Below are positions 34,770 to 46,946 of a stretch of DNA of 64,000 nt, in pieces. The stretch covers positions 3,410,001 through 3,474,000 of the forward strand of contig NC_089431.1 of assembly GCF_026210795.1 (NCBI RefSeq), written 5' to 3'. This stretch comes from Rhizophagus irregularis (Eukaryota; Glomeromycota; Glomeromycetes; Glomerales; Glomeraceae). The translations under genes were made by a program, and so were the position numbers. The notes below the pieces were generated by a model. That model saw only the letters and a list, made by a program, of their open reading frames with translations. It did not search any database and had not been told where the DNA came from. Every line of letters starts with the position of its first letter. Positions within the stretch are counted from its first letter, which is position 1.

Positions 34770-35965
34770 ATGGGAATTAAGTATTCTTCGCAAAAACTAA
34801 AATTTAAATTACCTAAATTATCTAATAATAATTATGATAATAATAATAATAATAAGCAAAAATCTAACTCCATGATTATGAATAAAGAAGAAGAAATAAT
34901 TTTAATAAATGACGACGATAAAGATTTAAAATTTTATTTCAATAGTGAAAATAATGTTCATAGGCAACATAATCATACATTTTTAAAAAAATATTTATTT
35001 AAATGTAATATTTCTTCTCCTGTTAATGAGAATTTAATTAGTGGTGGTATGGTTTTGGATATTGGGTGAGTTGTCATAAATTTTTTTAAAAACCGTTCCT
35101 TAATTTTACGAGTAATTAATTATGTTATATATATAGATGCGGACCTTCAACCTTCTTATTAGAAGTTGCGGGACAATATCCGAATAGTAAATTCTTTGGT
35201 ATTGATATCGAACCTGTCTTTCCGCAAGAGGTAAAAAATTATTTTTTTTCGCTCTCAAGTTTATTTTGAAATTGATTTTTATGTAATTGTTTTTTTTTTA
35301 AAAATAGATAAAACCAAGTAATTTGGAATTTAAATTAGCGGATATGTTTCAGGGTTTACCATTCCCTGATAATACATTCGATTTAGTGCATTTAGAAACA
35401 ATATTGTTTTCTATAACACCAGCACAATTAGATTTTATTATAAATGAAATGGTGCGAGTAACGAAACCATCTGGGTATATTGAATTTGTTGAAACTCACA
35501 TGACTTGTAGAAATAAAGGCGTGGGCGAAAATTTTGGCCTACTCTTAAGTGGATGTAAGTACACTAAGAAAATGTTTATTATTTTATTAATTTTTAAAAA
35601 ATTATTAAAAAACTGAAATTTTTTTTTTCTTAATATTAGTTGAACTGGTAGCAAATTCATATGGAGCGGATCCAGATTTGGTACTTACATTACCACAACT
35701 ATTAATAAAAAATCCAAATATTGAAGATCCTAATGTTATTTTCAAAGAATTAGTTTTGGGTAGAAATGGTGGTAAATTAGGTGTAATAATACAAGATGTT
35801 TTTAATTGGTTTAATAATTCAAGTGAATCATTTGTTAATGATGCTTGTAAACAATTAAAAATAACGAAAGAACAGTATTTTCAATTGGTAAAAGATGCTT
35901 TTAAAGAAATTGATAGTACTTTTCCTGAAACTGACTTTATTAGAATATATGCTCAAAAAAAATAA
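34770..35965 (+). CDS. Class I SAM-dependent methyltransferase
   Basis: Predicted 320-residue methyltransferase. Exons are 34770-35065, 35137-35230, 35308-35554 and 35640-35965, joined by GT-AG introns of 70-85 bp with consistent phases (963 nt). An Asn-rich, disordered N-terminus (about 1-70) leads into motif I, GGMVLDIGCGPSTFLLEVA, spanning the first splice. The acidic residue for the ribose appears in FFGIDIEP. Motif II/III follows in LADMFQGLPFPDNTFDLVH (type-11 signature), then EMVRVTKPSGYIEFVE. The fold is certain. The substrate is unknown; AM fungi have many such genes. The gene appears intact and stands alone between long gaps. Confidence 0.9.
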
Positions 35966-38029
35966 TTAATTAATTATAAATTTAACTTCCCCATGTAATG
36001 TAATGTTTGTTGTATTTTATTAATTTGGACGCGTTTCTTTATAAATTTATTGCACAGTACATACTGTAATTATATTTTGAATGTTTAAATGTTTTGAATT
36101 TTTTCTTTTTTTTTTAATAAAATTTTTTACGTGTATCGTCTGTATCTATATCGTGAACGCCAAATTTACTTAAATGAGAAATAATTTTGCCTATCAGAGA
36201 AATAAAATAATTATTCTATATATAGGTTTAGTCACAGGGTCCTTCAGGTTAACCAATACGATTTTCATTATTTTTAATGAATATCCTTCTTCTTGTCCGG
36301 TTTATTACTTTACTGTATAGGTGACTGATCAGTTTCCTTATTTTGCAAAAGTGATAACGGTATGGGTTAAAGGTTATTCCTTCTTAGCGTTAACCGACAA
36401 GTGGCTTTGTTTTTTTTTAAAAAAAAAAAAGAAAAAAAAAAATTTAATTATTAATACTTTATTGAAAAATTACAAATAAATAAAGAGAACAATAAGAATA
36501 AATGCATGATTTAAAATATTAATGTTTTTTCATAATAATAATTGGATAGAGATAAGATTATCGGGCGTTCTGTAAAATTTGAATGAAGTCAATGAAATAA
36601 AATTTATAATCTAAACAATTAATATAACGGCTCAATCCTTAATAGATTATAAAATAATAATAATATTATTATTATAGTAGTATATATACTATATTGTATG
36701 TTTATACAGCATATATATATATTATATATATACATTACACATTTATGTATAAATAATTATTATAAATGTTTCAAATAATAATTATTTACGGAATAATCCG
36801 TTCTATATAGTAATATAGTATATTATATTGTATATTTTAATATTTTATCTCCCCTGCTAGAATATATACCCGAGTTTTTCATGATTAAGCGTGAAATTTT
36901 ACCTTTTTCTTAATAAATAATAGATTTTCTTTTAATATCCGAAATTATTATTATTATTTTGATCTCTTTTAAAGTAAATATATATTAAATAGTATATTTA
37001 TACTTTATATAGTTAGATTTTATGTAAAACATAATATAATCCTCCCTATCGGTATTTTATTCTCTGAATAGAACGTATGATACCCGGTACGGTTTATGAT
37101 ATTTTTATTTATTTAAAAAAAAAATTGCCGGATTTTTATTTTTCATCCGTAATAATTTTGAATCATAACCTTAAACGAAAGTTTAATAAAAAATTTGTAA
37201 AAAAATCATTTTTTTTTTTTTTTTACTTTGAAAAAATAACTTGATTATAATATACGATAATTATACTCGCTTTGAAAGAAAACATAAAATAAGAATTTCA
37301 ACGAACAAGAATTTTTTATGATCTTTTTAATAAATGATCAGCAATAACACTTGAAACTCTAAAAAAGTTATTAGGTAATATTATTATGTAATATGACATT
37401 TAAAGGCATTTTTTATTACGTACTATATGTCGGATAAAAATACGCGAATTTCAATAAAAGTTACTGTACTTTTTTTAAAAATCATTTAAATTATATTATA
37501 TTTATTTAATATGAAAATAAAATTTAATTCTAATATTTATTAATGAGGATTATTAATGTGTACTCTATGTATTACTTGGAAGATTACATTTTTCTTCAAC
37601 TTCAACAGTATCGTTTAATAATGTTCATAATCATCTTTTAGGTCATATTGGTCATATTTTCATGTCCAAAATTTATGTAAGTAAATAACTGAAAATGTAT
37701 AATTTTATATTTAAAATTAAAGAGCGTGCGGAAATATTCAGTTAAATTTCAGAAGTAATGAGTTGGTACATTACTAACTTTATATCAGTTAAAATTTAAG
37801 ACTCGAAAAGCGTTTGAAGTAATGAGCAGCAACAATACGTTAACCTTCCAGTTGGAAAGAAGGTATCCTTTGGATTAGGGAATAAAATCGATTCTACCAA
37901 AACAGAATTAATCGAAAAAAAATCAATTCTAAACTTTCAGCAACTTATATATCACGCGACTTCGGATAAATAGTTTAGCCATCGGCTACACGGTCACACG
38001 AAGTTTGTAATTCTGGCCGACATTATTAA
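35966..38029. other. AT-rich gap with TA microsatellites
   Basis: No gene. TA/TAA simple-sequence blocks lie at about 36650-36740 and 36810-36845. Confidence 0.5.
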
Positions 38030-38383
38030 ATTGGCTCGAATTACTTTTTATCATGTGAAATTCGGTTAATCGATCTACCATATTATTTAAGATTTTCAAT
38101 ATTCAAGTTAAGAAAAATCACCAACACTTCAGGAAGAGAAACACTAGTACGTAGTGTTTCTACGCATGCAACATCATCAGATGGTGAACAATTTGTAGAC
38201 GCGCTGACAGCTCCACTTTCAACGATACCTAGAAGCAAAGAGGAACATGAAGAACTTGACGAATTAAATAACAAATTCAGTGAGAGATTAGATAAAATGA
38301 AGAACAAAGAAGAGAATAACCAAGAAATAGTGACATCATCTGAAGAAAAGACAAGTTTAATAAAAACAAAAAACGTGTTGTGA
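38030..38383 (+). pseudogene. Coding-like frame with acidic coil, possible retro-inserted piece
   Basis: Open from after TAA at 38027 to TGA at 38381. From about 38154 the product is hydrophilic and helix-like: FVDALTAPLSTIPRSKEEHE, then EELDELNNKFSERLDKMK, then Glu/Lys-rich to the end. No ATG precedes it. The left part up to 38153 may be unrelated, because 38137-38153 is repeated exactly at 38976-38992. Family unknown. Confidence 0.35.
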
Positions 38384-38975
38384 CAACACAGGGACGAAGA
38401 GAAGACGAATCCGATAGCGATTAAGTCATATTAAAATAAACAAATTCGTCCTTAACGAATAACAAATTTTTTTTAAGATTAGGGTCTTTGGGTTTGCTCT
38501 CAGATTTGGTTGAAAAATAGTACGGACAAAATAACAGGAGTTTTGGACGAAATTTGGAGACATTTCTATCAAGAGCGTAGATTTGGGGATTCTATTTCTT
38601 AATTATCTATACCAATTTCAAATTTTTTTGTTTTAATTTTAATTTGTTTTTTATTAGGAGATATGCAGTTTACACATGTGAATGGTTTATTTTTTAATTT
38701 TGTTTTTATTTTAATATCTGAAAATTAGAAAATCGAGAAAAAAATTTTAAAACCATTTAAAAATTTAGTAGCGCTTATATACACAATTGATAGATCTTAA
38801 AATTTTACAAGTATTAATTTTTGATTTATTATAGTTTTTAGACTAGATTAAACTCAGTTATAGAGGGAAGTAGGTCTTATCTGCTTTTTTCTAGATGTTT
38901 TGAATTTTATGTAACTAACCTTATATAAATGTTCATAAATAAAAAACGCGTTACTGTTTTTTTTTTTTAAAAAAA
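38154..38975 (+). mobile_element. Candidate retro-insertion with 17-bp target duplication
   Basis: The 17-mer AGAAACACTAGTACGTA occurs at 38137-38153 and again at 38976-38992. The right copy is immediately preceded by an A-run (38969-38975). The 822 bp between begin with coding-like sequence and end in A/T-rich, 3'-UTR-like sequence. This layout fits LINE-machinery retrotransposition of a transcript. T(n)A(n) tracts are common here, so the A-tail evidence is weak. Confidence 0.35.
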
Positions 38976-38992
38976 AGAAACACTAGTACGTA

Positions 38993-40146
38993 TGACCGCT
39001 TATTCAGTAACCAATGAACGCTCTATCAATATTTACAGTAAGTTAATGCATGATAATATTCCTAGATAATTTTGTACTTTTTACGATTTCATCTTCAATT
39101 ATTTCAAAAATGCATATAATGTGAGCCATGTTATTTAAAAAAGGAAGAAGGCATATAGCCCTTGGCGGTTCGAACCACCGATTTTCGCTTTACATCACTT
39201 TCGTTTGATTTTACGGTAAACTCCCATATTTTTTCTGCCATTGCATATCCTTTTTAACGAATGCTTTTGTTTTACTTTTATAGTCTATATCATACCCTAT
39301 AAAAAAAAATTTTGGGAAAAACTCCGAATGATCATTTTCTAGTTTTTATTACGAAGAAAACTTACACGTGATCATTCTTCTGAAAAATTTTTATAGGGAT
39401 CCTATAAATTTAGAGTTGCGATCCGTCAATCCGTAAATAAACACATTTTAACCATTTTATGAATATTAAGTCAAAAGAATTTGAGATATCTTATGAATAT
39501 CTATCAATACATAATATAATAAAAAAAAAATTGTCTTCAGAAATAAAGTAGAAAGAAAATTGAAATTCATCCGGAACTGATAAAAAATCAATCCGTTTTT
39601 ATTTTCTCTTTTTTTTTTGTATTAAATAGTAATTTTTTTAAACTACTAGATTGTGCATTGGGATGTAATCTAATAATTTATTAATCTTTATTAATTAAAA
39701 TCCGTGTATAATTGCTAAAATGTGTCCTTTCGAATTCATCCGGATCGTAATTCTACCTATAATATATTTATTCTTATTGTATTCTTATTCCATCTATAAG
39801 TTAAATTGATGTTATATTATTTAAATTGTCATTTCATTGGAAGGTTTAAAGGGTTAATTTATTTTGTTTTATTATCAAGGTAATAGACGGAGATAAATGT
39901 AATTATAGATGTCATTTTAGAAAATCTTTTTTTAAAGTATCCTTTTCAATTTTATTATAATTAGCCAATAAATAAAAATGGTGCTGTTCTTTAAGTAAGA
40001 CCTATCTAAATAATGGGTAACGAGAGATCAATTTACTATTATCAGCTCTACGCATCTCTTCAGAGTCAGAATAATATAATGCTGCCTGGCATTACCCAAA
40101 AAAGAAAGGATCTACACTCATTTTAGATTTTACGTGAACTCCGTAT
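38993..40146. other. Gap left of the LTR retrotransposon
   Basis: No gene. A small hairpin around GGCGGTTCGAACCACC (39169-39184) was considered and rejected as a tRNA. Confidence 0.45.
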
Positions 40147-40528
40147 TGTTATGTGTCAGTTCTTGTGTGCTTAAAAATAAGCGGTATATGGGTTTTAATT
40201 AATTTTATTAAAGATTTTTAAGGACTGTTCTAAAGAACTACTTTTTTATAATGCGCATTTACACAGTCTTTTTATAACAAATTTTTACTAAGAAAAATAA
40301 TATCTAATATATTAAATTTATGCTACATATGCTATACATACTATATATACTATATATGCTATATACCCTATATATACTATATTATCTATATATACTATTT
40401 ATTCTATATGTTCCCTATATACCATATATTCTATATATCGGACATATATAATATATCGAACATATTCGACATCTACTACATTGATCGGCATCACGGGGTC
40501 AGTTATATCACGTGATTGCTGCGTAACA
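40147..40528 (-). repeat. 3' LTR, 382 bp
   Basis: Read on the minus strand it starts TGTTACGCAGC and ends CATAACA, so both termini carry TGTTA/TAACA. The interior has imperfect tandem CTATATATA-type repeats (40325-40440). An exact ATCACGTGAT palindrome at 40507-40516 lies in the first 25 bp of the LTR, where promoter elements are expected. Confidence 0.85.
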
Positions 40529-40546
40529 TTTTACTACTCCCCGTTC
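40529..40546 (-). promoter_or_regulatory. Polypurine tract
   Basis: Minus-strand GAACGGGGAGTAGTAAAA directly precedes the 3' LTR. It fits the plus-strand primer of the retrotransposon. Confidence 0.7.
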
Positions 40547-41001
40547 AAGTTTTCAACTCCGTTGAAAATTTGAAGAGCCTTAGTTACCAATTTCTGAAAT
40601 TCGTTTTGGCTAACCTCTCGGAGTAATGTGGGTGTTATTCGGGTCGTGCGCATGATTTGTTCGACTCCCAGATATTCGAATAAATAGAACATTCGAGTGA
40701 CAATAGTTCGGTAATGTTCCATTAATTGTTGTCAGTAATAGTTTCGTTGCTTATTATCTTTAGTTTGTCGTTCCAACAATTGTCCTAGATAAAACAAATT
40801 AACTAACCATAGGACTCTGTCACCAACTCGCTTAGATCTTTCTGTGGCTTCATTCATTAATCGGAACTTTTCCTCGAAGTTCATATTATCTTCATATGGT
40901 TTTGGATAAGGAACAACATATTCTGGTTGAGTTTCTCGTAAATCTTTCAATATACACTGATATGGAGTCATTTTTACTTTAATAATTTTAACAATCCTCA
41001 A
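40534..41001 (-). pseudogene. Extra ORF of the Ty3 element downstream of integrase
   Basis: Two open pieces in the same frame (41001-40732 and 40722-40534) are separated by a single TGA. Together they form an ORF of about 155 residues between integrase and the polypurine tract. The likely start is MTPYQCILKDLRETQPEYVV. The product is helical and charged, with no signal peptide, membrane segment or chromodomain. Third ORFs occur in some Ty3 elements but this one is not recognised. An envelope role is not supported. Confidence 0.55.
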
Positions 41002-41164
41002 AAAAAATCTTCAATATATATATATATAAAAAAAAATTATCAAATAAAAAAAATAAATTTCACAAATCTTCATCAACCGGTACATCAATTATCTATTGAT
41101 TGTCTAAATAAGAGATGATCGTCATATGCACATTCTCCAACAATTTAAAAATTCCTTACACAAA

Positions 41165-42330
41165 TTTTCATGGTGTTACATTCCGATGCTGGTTATACGG
41201 CTTCAAACGTTCCGAATTGATGGGATCTCTCAAAATTTTCCCATCTAAGGTTCACAATTTATAGGCACTGTTGCTTAGAACCTCATGGATATAATACGGT
41301 CCTTTCCAACGTTCCTGTAACTTTTGTTTTCCTCGTAATTGACTCTGATAAAGGAGAACTAAGTCACCGATTTTAAACTGCACGTCATGAAGAACACTAT
41401 CGTGACGTTGTTTTTGCTTCTGTTGTGATTGGTGTATTATGTCTTGTGTTAATAGCCGTTCTCCCATAACTTCCCAGTTAATGTATGAATTTGATTAAAA
41501 AGGTCTTGCTGAGTATCACTCTCAGATATATCAACCTGAGTAGTCCGGACGGCAAACTCAATTGGCAATATAGCATCTCTGCCATACATTAAATAAAATG
41601 GTTTGTGTCTGGTCGTGTTATGCCTTTTAGTTCTATAGGCAAACAATACTGATGACAAATACACGTCCCAATCATCCTTGTTTTCATTGGCATATTTTGC
41701 CAATGCTTCACATAACATTTGGTTAAATCTTTCTACCAATCTGTTCATTTGAGGATGATAAGCTGTTGATAGTTGGTGCTTTACTCTGAGCTTTTGGCAA
41801 AGTGAATTCAACATTTCATTTACAAAGTGGATTTCACGATTGGTAAGGATCTCTTTTGGACATCTGTGCCGGCATATTATGTCTTCATAGAAAAAAGACA
41901 CAACAGATGAAGCCTTTGTATTTGGTAAAGCACGAGCTTCCGGCCATTTGGTAAGATATTCTGTGGCGACCACTATATACATATTTCCTTTTTTCGTCTT
42001 TGGGAATAGTCCGACGATATCCATGCCGACTCTATCAAAAGGCTGTCCTATTTTTATCAGATGTAAAGGTTCATTTCTCTGATTTTTACCCCTCTTTTGG
42101 CATTCATCACAACTTTTGACATAGTCCCAAATGTCATTGAACATTTGGGGCCAGTAATATCGGATTTTTATTCTTCGATATGTCTCATCAATAGAAAAAT
42201 GACTGGCCAAAGGATCTGAATGTGAGTGATGTAATATACTTTCAACTTTACTCTCTTTGACAACTTTTATTGTCTGTTTGGGTTGTCCTTGTTTTTCTTA
42301 TACAATTGATTGTTCAATATGATAAAATAT
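41165..42330 (-). pseudogene. Ty3 integrase, catalytic Asp substituted
   Basis: Zinc module H...H...C..C is visible (LHHSHSDPLASHF to SCDECQKRGKN, about 42240-42090). In the core, the first catalytic Asp lies in GMDIVGLFPK. The second block reads LTNREIHFVNEML where relatives have L[ST]DRGTHF, so the second catalytic Asp is Asn and Gly is Glu. The Glu block is HPQMNRLVERFNQ, with Gly changed to Arg. The GPY/F module follows in a shifted frame (VQFKIGDLVLLYQ, WKGPYYIHEVL), with a TGA after AYKL near 41254 and readable sequence to about 41165. Integration by this copy's own enzyme is therefore unlikely. Confidence 0.85.
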
Positions 42331-42519
42331 CTCAATTTTTGTTTAATGGCAGCCCGCTGCTCTTTGGTTAGGTGTGTTGGCATAGAATAGTCCGTTAAAA
42401 ATTGTACGAGTGAAAAATATATGGATAAATCCATTCTGTCAAATCAATATGGGTAGTCCGTAAAGTGGTGTCAATAATGCATGTCTGATGTAAAAAATAT
42501 TCAAACGTAATACTCCTTT

Positions 42520-43866
42520 TTTAGTGTTTAATCCGACTAAGTGTATCTACGTTTGAGTGTTGTTTTCCAGGGCGATTTATGATTTCCAAGTCATAGCCAT
42601 TCAATGTTATTAATCATCGTCCAAGTTTGCCAACAGGATTCGTCATTTTTAGGAGATATTTTAACACCGCATGGTCTGTTACTACAACAAACTTTTGGCC
42701 ATGCAAATAATGGTAGAAATGTCCGATAGACCAAATAACCGTAAGACATTCCAACTCTGTAATACCATAATTCCTCTCATGCTTATTTAGAGTCCTGCTC
42801 ACATAAGCAATTACACACTCGTTATTATTTTTATTCTTCTGAGCTAATATAGCTCCTAATGTAGAAGCATCCGTGAATACCATAAATGGTTTTTCAAAAT
42901 TTGGGTAAGCTAATATCAGTGGGGTCGTTAAACATATTTTCAAATTTTCGAAAGCCTTTTGTTGATCACTTGCCCAAATGTAAGGAACATTCTTCTTTAG
43001 CAAATGATGTAAAGGTTCAGCTATTTTTGAAAAGTTTTTCACAAACTTTCGATAATAAGAAGCTAGCGCTATAAACTCTTGAAGTTGTGTTAGATCCTTC
43101 AGAACAGGAAATTCTTTAATGACTATCAACTTTTCAGGATCGGTATGAATGCCCTTTCGACTTACAACATGTCCCAAGAAGGGTATTCCGTCTTTAAAGA
43201 AGAAACACTTTTCCAGGCTCAACTTTAATCCAGCCTGTGCTAATCGTGAGAATACTTGTTCTAAATGTAACAGGTGTTCTTCAAACATTTTTAACACTAC
43301 ATTGATATCGTCGATATAAAACACAACATACTGCCAAAGAATATCTCGCAGGACTGTATCCATAAGACGCTGAAAGGTTGCCAGGGCATTATATAAGCCG
43401 AACGGCATAACGGTGAATTCATATATTCTGAATTTCGTAATAAATGTTGATTTTTTTTGGTCCTTCAGATCCAACTCTACTTGCCAGAACCCACTTGCCA
43501 GGTCTAATGAAGAAACCACTGGGACCCTGACAATGTTTCCAGCATGTCGTCTATCCTAGACAAAGGGTAACAGTTTTTTTTCGTTACCTTATTCAATTTT
43601 TGGTAATCAACGCATAATCGTTTTTTACCATTCTTTTTCTCGACAATTACCATTGGCGAAGTCCATTGACTATTGGACGGAATAATTAATCCTGCCTTCA
43701 AAAGCCATTCAATTTCTTCTTTTATAAAGATCTGATTCTGGTATGATGTCCTATAGAATCTTTGCTTGATTGGAACTGCATCTTCGGTATCAATACAATG
43801 TTTAACTATTGAAGTTCGACCAAAATCATCCAGTTGCCAGGCAAATAAATTCTTATGCCGATTCAT
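42520..43866 (-). pseudogene. Ty3 reverse transcriptase and RNase H
   Basis: RT blocks in order: KKRLCVDYQKLNKVTKKNCY, FSSLDLASGFWQVELDLKDQ (split by a 1-base frameshift at about 43510), VMPFGLYNALATFQRLMD and the active site FYIDDI (YxDD). RNase H follows with FTDASTLGAILAQ, GITELECLTVIW and VVTDHAVLKYLL, retaining its Asp/Glu residues. Relatives usually have FGLCNAPATF, so C-to-Y and P-to-L changes are evident. A TGA at about 42614 falls at a conserved Trp (readable beyond as LITLNGYDLEIINRPGK). The catalytic motifs are otherwise intact. Confidence 0.9.
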
Positions 43867-44808
43867 GAATTCTTGAAATTTTTGTCATTGTTCATTATCC
43901 AAATTTCCCGTATGGAATTTCCCCTTTTCAACTTCCTTATATTGGTAGTAACATTCGTTCTCAACGAACGTATCATCTTTCAAAAGCTCTTCGATTTCCT
44001 GAGTTTCCTCTTGAGTGATAAACTGCGTATTGCAATACATCTGCTCTTGTAAATTTTCATCATCATCAGTCTCATACTCCTCTTCAGATTCTTCTATTAC
44101 ATCTTCTTCGGTAACTTCCTCTTCCTCTTCTTCAACTCCGAAGGCTTCAATGCTAACAATATGATGTGGTGCTTCTTGACATTCAGTTATAACTTCAAGT
44201 ACTTTACCCTTCCATTCAATTACCATTTTATTATTGTTATAATCAATAATGGCTTTTGTTTTCCGCAACCAGTCATTTTCTACAATAGCAGAATAGGAGT
44301 CTGCTTCCGTGACAATCGCATCCATCGGTATGATACATCCTTTTATCATTAAAGGAATATCAGATACTGTGTCCAATGGCCTTCGTCATTCTCTATTTAC
44401 ATTTACCATTACTGTTTTCAAGGCTCAGGTTATCTTCATATCCAAGTCTTTCAATAAGGATAAAGATATGATGCTTCCTGCTGAGCCCGAATCCACAATT
44501 AGAGGGAACTTTATGTGATTTATTGAAGCATCACAGTATAGTGCAGACATCTTGTCATCATTTGGTCCTGCTGTATTTACTTGCATCAAGTCCTGCGTCT
44601 CAGGAGCAATTCCTTCTTCTAAGGTCTCATTATTTATTAATTTCTTTGTTGGTCTTTTCTCTTGTTCCTCGTCCTTCTTTCGAACAACTGGCTTTCTTAA
44701 TTGTTTGGCTATGGTTAAGCCAAACTTTGGATTCAAGGCCAGTAACTGTCCATTTGTAATATTTGCGGGTTGATCGAAAAACTGTTGCAGTGTGTAAGGT
44801 TCAACCAT
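43867..44808 (-). pseudogene. Ty3 protease and linker
   Basis: The aspartic protease signature is FPLIVDSGSAGSI (DSG catalytic triad) near 44470-44510. The frame continues through an acidic Glu/Asp-rich linker (EEEEEVTEEDVIEESEEEYE) to RT. It is interrupted by in-frame TGA codons at 44425, about 44380 and about 43885 without any frame change. Confidence 0.8.
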
Positions 44809-45099
44809 TCTATTGATCAGGGCAACAACTGGTACTTTCTTTTTAGGAGGCCTCTAGACCGTTCTCTTTGTTTCAGCATTTTTAGATTCGGTAGATTGCT
44901 TTGCCTTATTCTGCACCATCTTTTCTTCATTTTCCGAATCATTCTTAAGTGTTGCTTGCAATGGGTTTAGTCTAATCTTACTTCTAGTAAGTCGAGTAGC
45001 CGGTAAGTTTTGAGTAAGGTGAGATTTGAGGAAATTGTGATTTGGTGAGTACGTTCACCCCCATGAGGTATGCCATCTAGTTTAAAGATTCTTCCTGAG

Positions 45100-46897
45100 G
45101 TACCAGCTGGGCAAGCAACTGGTGAATCTGGGCGATTCCTTCACTCACACTATTCGTCTGCTGAGGTGTAGTGCGATTATTATTATCATTACCACCAGTA
45201 TTGTTATTACCGTTATTGTTATTAGCGGGTGCTGCATTATTGTTTCAGTTGGAACAGGTTCTTACAATATGTCCCGGTTGTCCACAGGAATAGCAAGTCA
45301 CTCTAGATTGTATGGCTGGATTTTGTTGCATTTAATTGTTAGGCTGTGCAGCACTTCATTGATCATTATTGTTTCGATATCCTCTATTTCTGGAGTCCAA
45401 TTGTTGTACCTGTTTGGTCAACTCTTGAATTGCCTTGCATAAATCCTCCAACTGTATATTGGCGCTGGATGGTGCGAACTTATTCAAGTATACACTAACA
45501 GCATGTTAATCTTGATGTGTCAATTCGTAGGCTTTCACCCTATCTACTGCGACATTCCAAGTCTGATCGTTATGGGGCTTTACAGTGATATATAGGTCAG
45601 GCAACAGTCCGTTGACAAATTTCTGAGCTTTGATAGCTTCTGGGTATACAAAGGCGTTTGTTTCCACTCTTCGGTATAATTCTTGTAGAGCTGCAGCGTA
45701 CGTATTGATGTCTTCTCCAGGCTGTTGTCGCTTCTGTTCCAATTCTGTAGTCCAAATTTCAATCAGGGTTTGTATTCTAAAAGCGGCAAAAAAATTCAGA
45801 ACAAAATCGGTATTATTATTATTGCCGGTCTATGCAACAATCTTATTTGGGTTATTATTTGGTAAGATTGCTTGTCTAAACCTCTTCAAAATCCTACGAT
45901 TAGTTTTGTCAAAATTTTACTATAGATTTATTATAGTTTCAGCAGAGTTTCGGCAGTTTCAGCATTTATAATAAGTTTCAGCAGTTTTACCTTTCTCCAA
46001 AGTTTCGCCAGTTTTTTAATATAACTTTAATATAGTTTGGCAGAATTTCGCTTTTTGGCAAAACACCATTTTGCCTAAACCCCTAGGTTTCAGCAAGCAA
46101 CCTTATTATTTGGTAATGCTTGATTGGCATTCCACTAAGTGGAGGTGGCTCCTTTAAGATAAGCCGGCACAACCTCCAATTTTTGACTATTTGCAATCCC
46201 ATTTGCATTGCACGCTCAGGTAAAGTCTTCTAACTATGCTACTGGATCTTGATTCCCCATAGAAATATGGTAGTTCGGCTACCTTTCCTTTCCGGCGAGG
46301 TGGATTAGTGATCGCCTGGGTATTTCCAGCCAATGCGTTATTGGTATTTGGCAGAGCTTGAGTCAAAGCGGCTATGGCAGCTTTCAATTGCTGGAAATCT
46401 TGTTGGTTTGGTTGGGCCATATTATCAGGCTGCTGAGCTATTGATTGTGGATTATCGTTTACAATTTCTTCTGAACCAGGTGATGTTGAAAACTTAATTT
46501 TGCTATAATTATAGGCGATTATGAATAAATCTAGGCAGATTCCTTGGGTAATGCTGTACATGTTCCAAATTTCTTGTTGTAATGCTTCAAAACTTAGAGC
46601 AGGTGTGTCGGAATATCTAATACTAAAAATTAAATCAATTATAGCTATCCAAATGTCATTTTCTTCGACGTACGATAGCTCCTCTAAATACTGTTGAGTG
46701 TACCGAGTATAGGTTATGGCTGGGTATTCTGAGCTGTGCCAGTCCCAAAAGGTACTAAAGTTGTCAGATAATAACAGTTCAGGTGGGTAGCAGTGGATGC
46801 AGGATCGGTCACGATAATGATAGGTGATATTAGGGCTTCTCAGGTATTGATGTAATCTATCGTGGTTAATATTCCTTTGAAAATGCGCTACAAACAT
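45100..46897 (-). pseudogene. Ty3 Gag with capsid segment and zinc knuckle
   Basis: The first ATG of the long N-terminal frame is at 46897. The N-terminal part (to 46187) ends in a Gln/Asn-rich linker (QQPDNMAQPNQQDFQQLKAA). The capsid-like block (45742-45506) contains PGEDINTYAAALQELYRRVE and AQKFVNGLLPDLY, typical of retrotransposon Gag. A zinc knuckle CYSCGQPGHIVRTC (C-x2-C-x4-H-x4-C) lies at 45295-45254. Frameshifts separate these three parts. Confidence 0.8.
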
Positions 46898-46928
46898 ACA
46901 CTTTGGGTCGACAGGGATGTTAAGGTTT

Positions 46929-46944
46929 CTGGCAGAAGGCACCA
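46929..46944 (-). promoter_or_regulatory. Primer binding site
   Basis: Minus-strand TGGTGCCTTCTGCCAG begins 2 nt inside the 5' LTR edge. The leading TGG pairs with a tRNA CCA end. The matching tRNA was not identified. Confidence 0.65.
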
Positions 46945-46946
46945 AT

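Noticed and set aside
39150-39200. tRNA suggested by GGCGGTTCGAACCACC
   Set aside because: The hairpin loop has 6 nt and the stem does not fit T-arm geometry on either strand. No A box is present.
44161-45971. Several plus-strand frames of 60-113 residues
   Set aside because: All are antisense to gag and protease of the Ty3 element and lack any motif.
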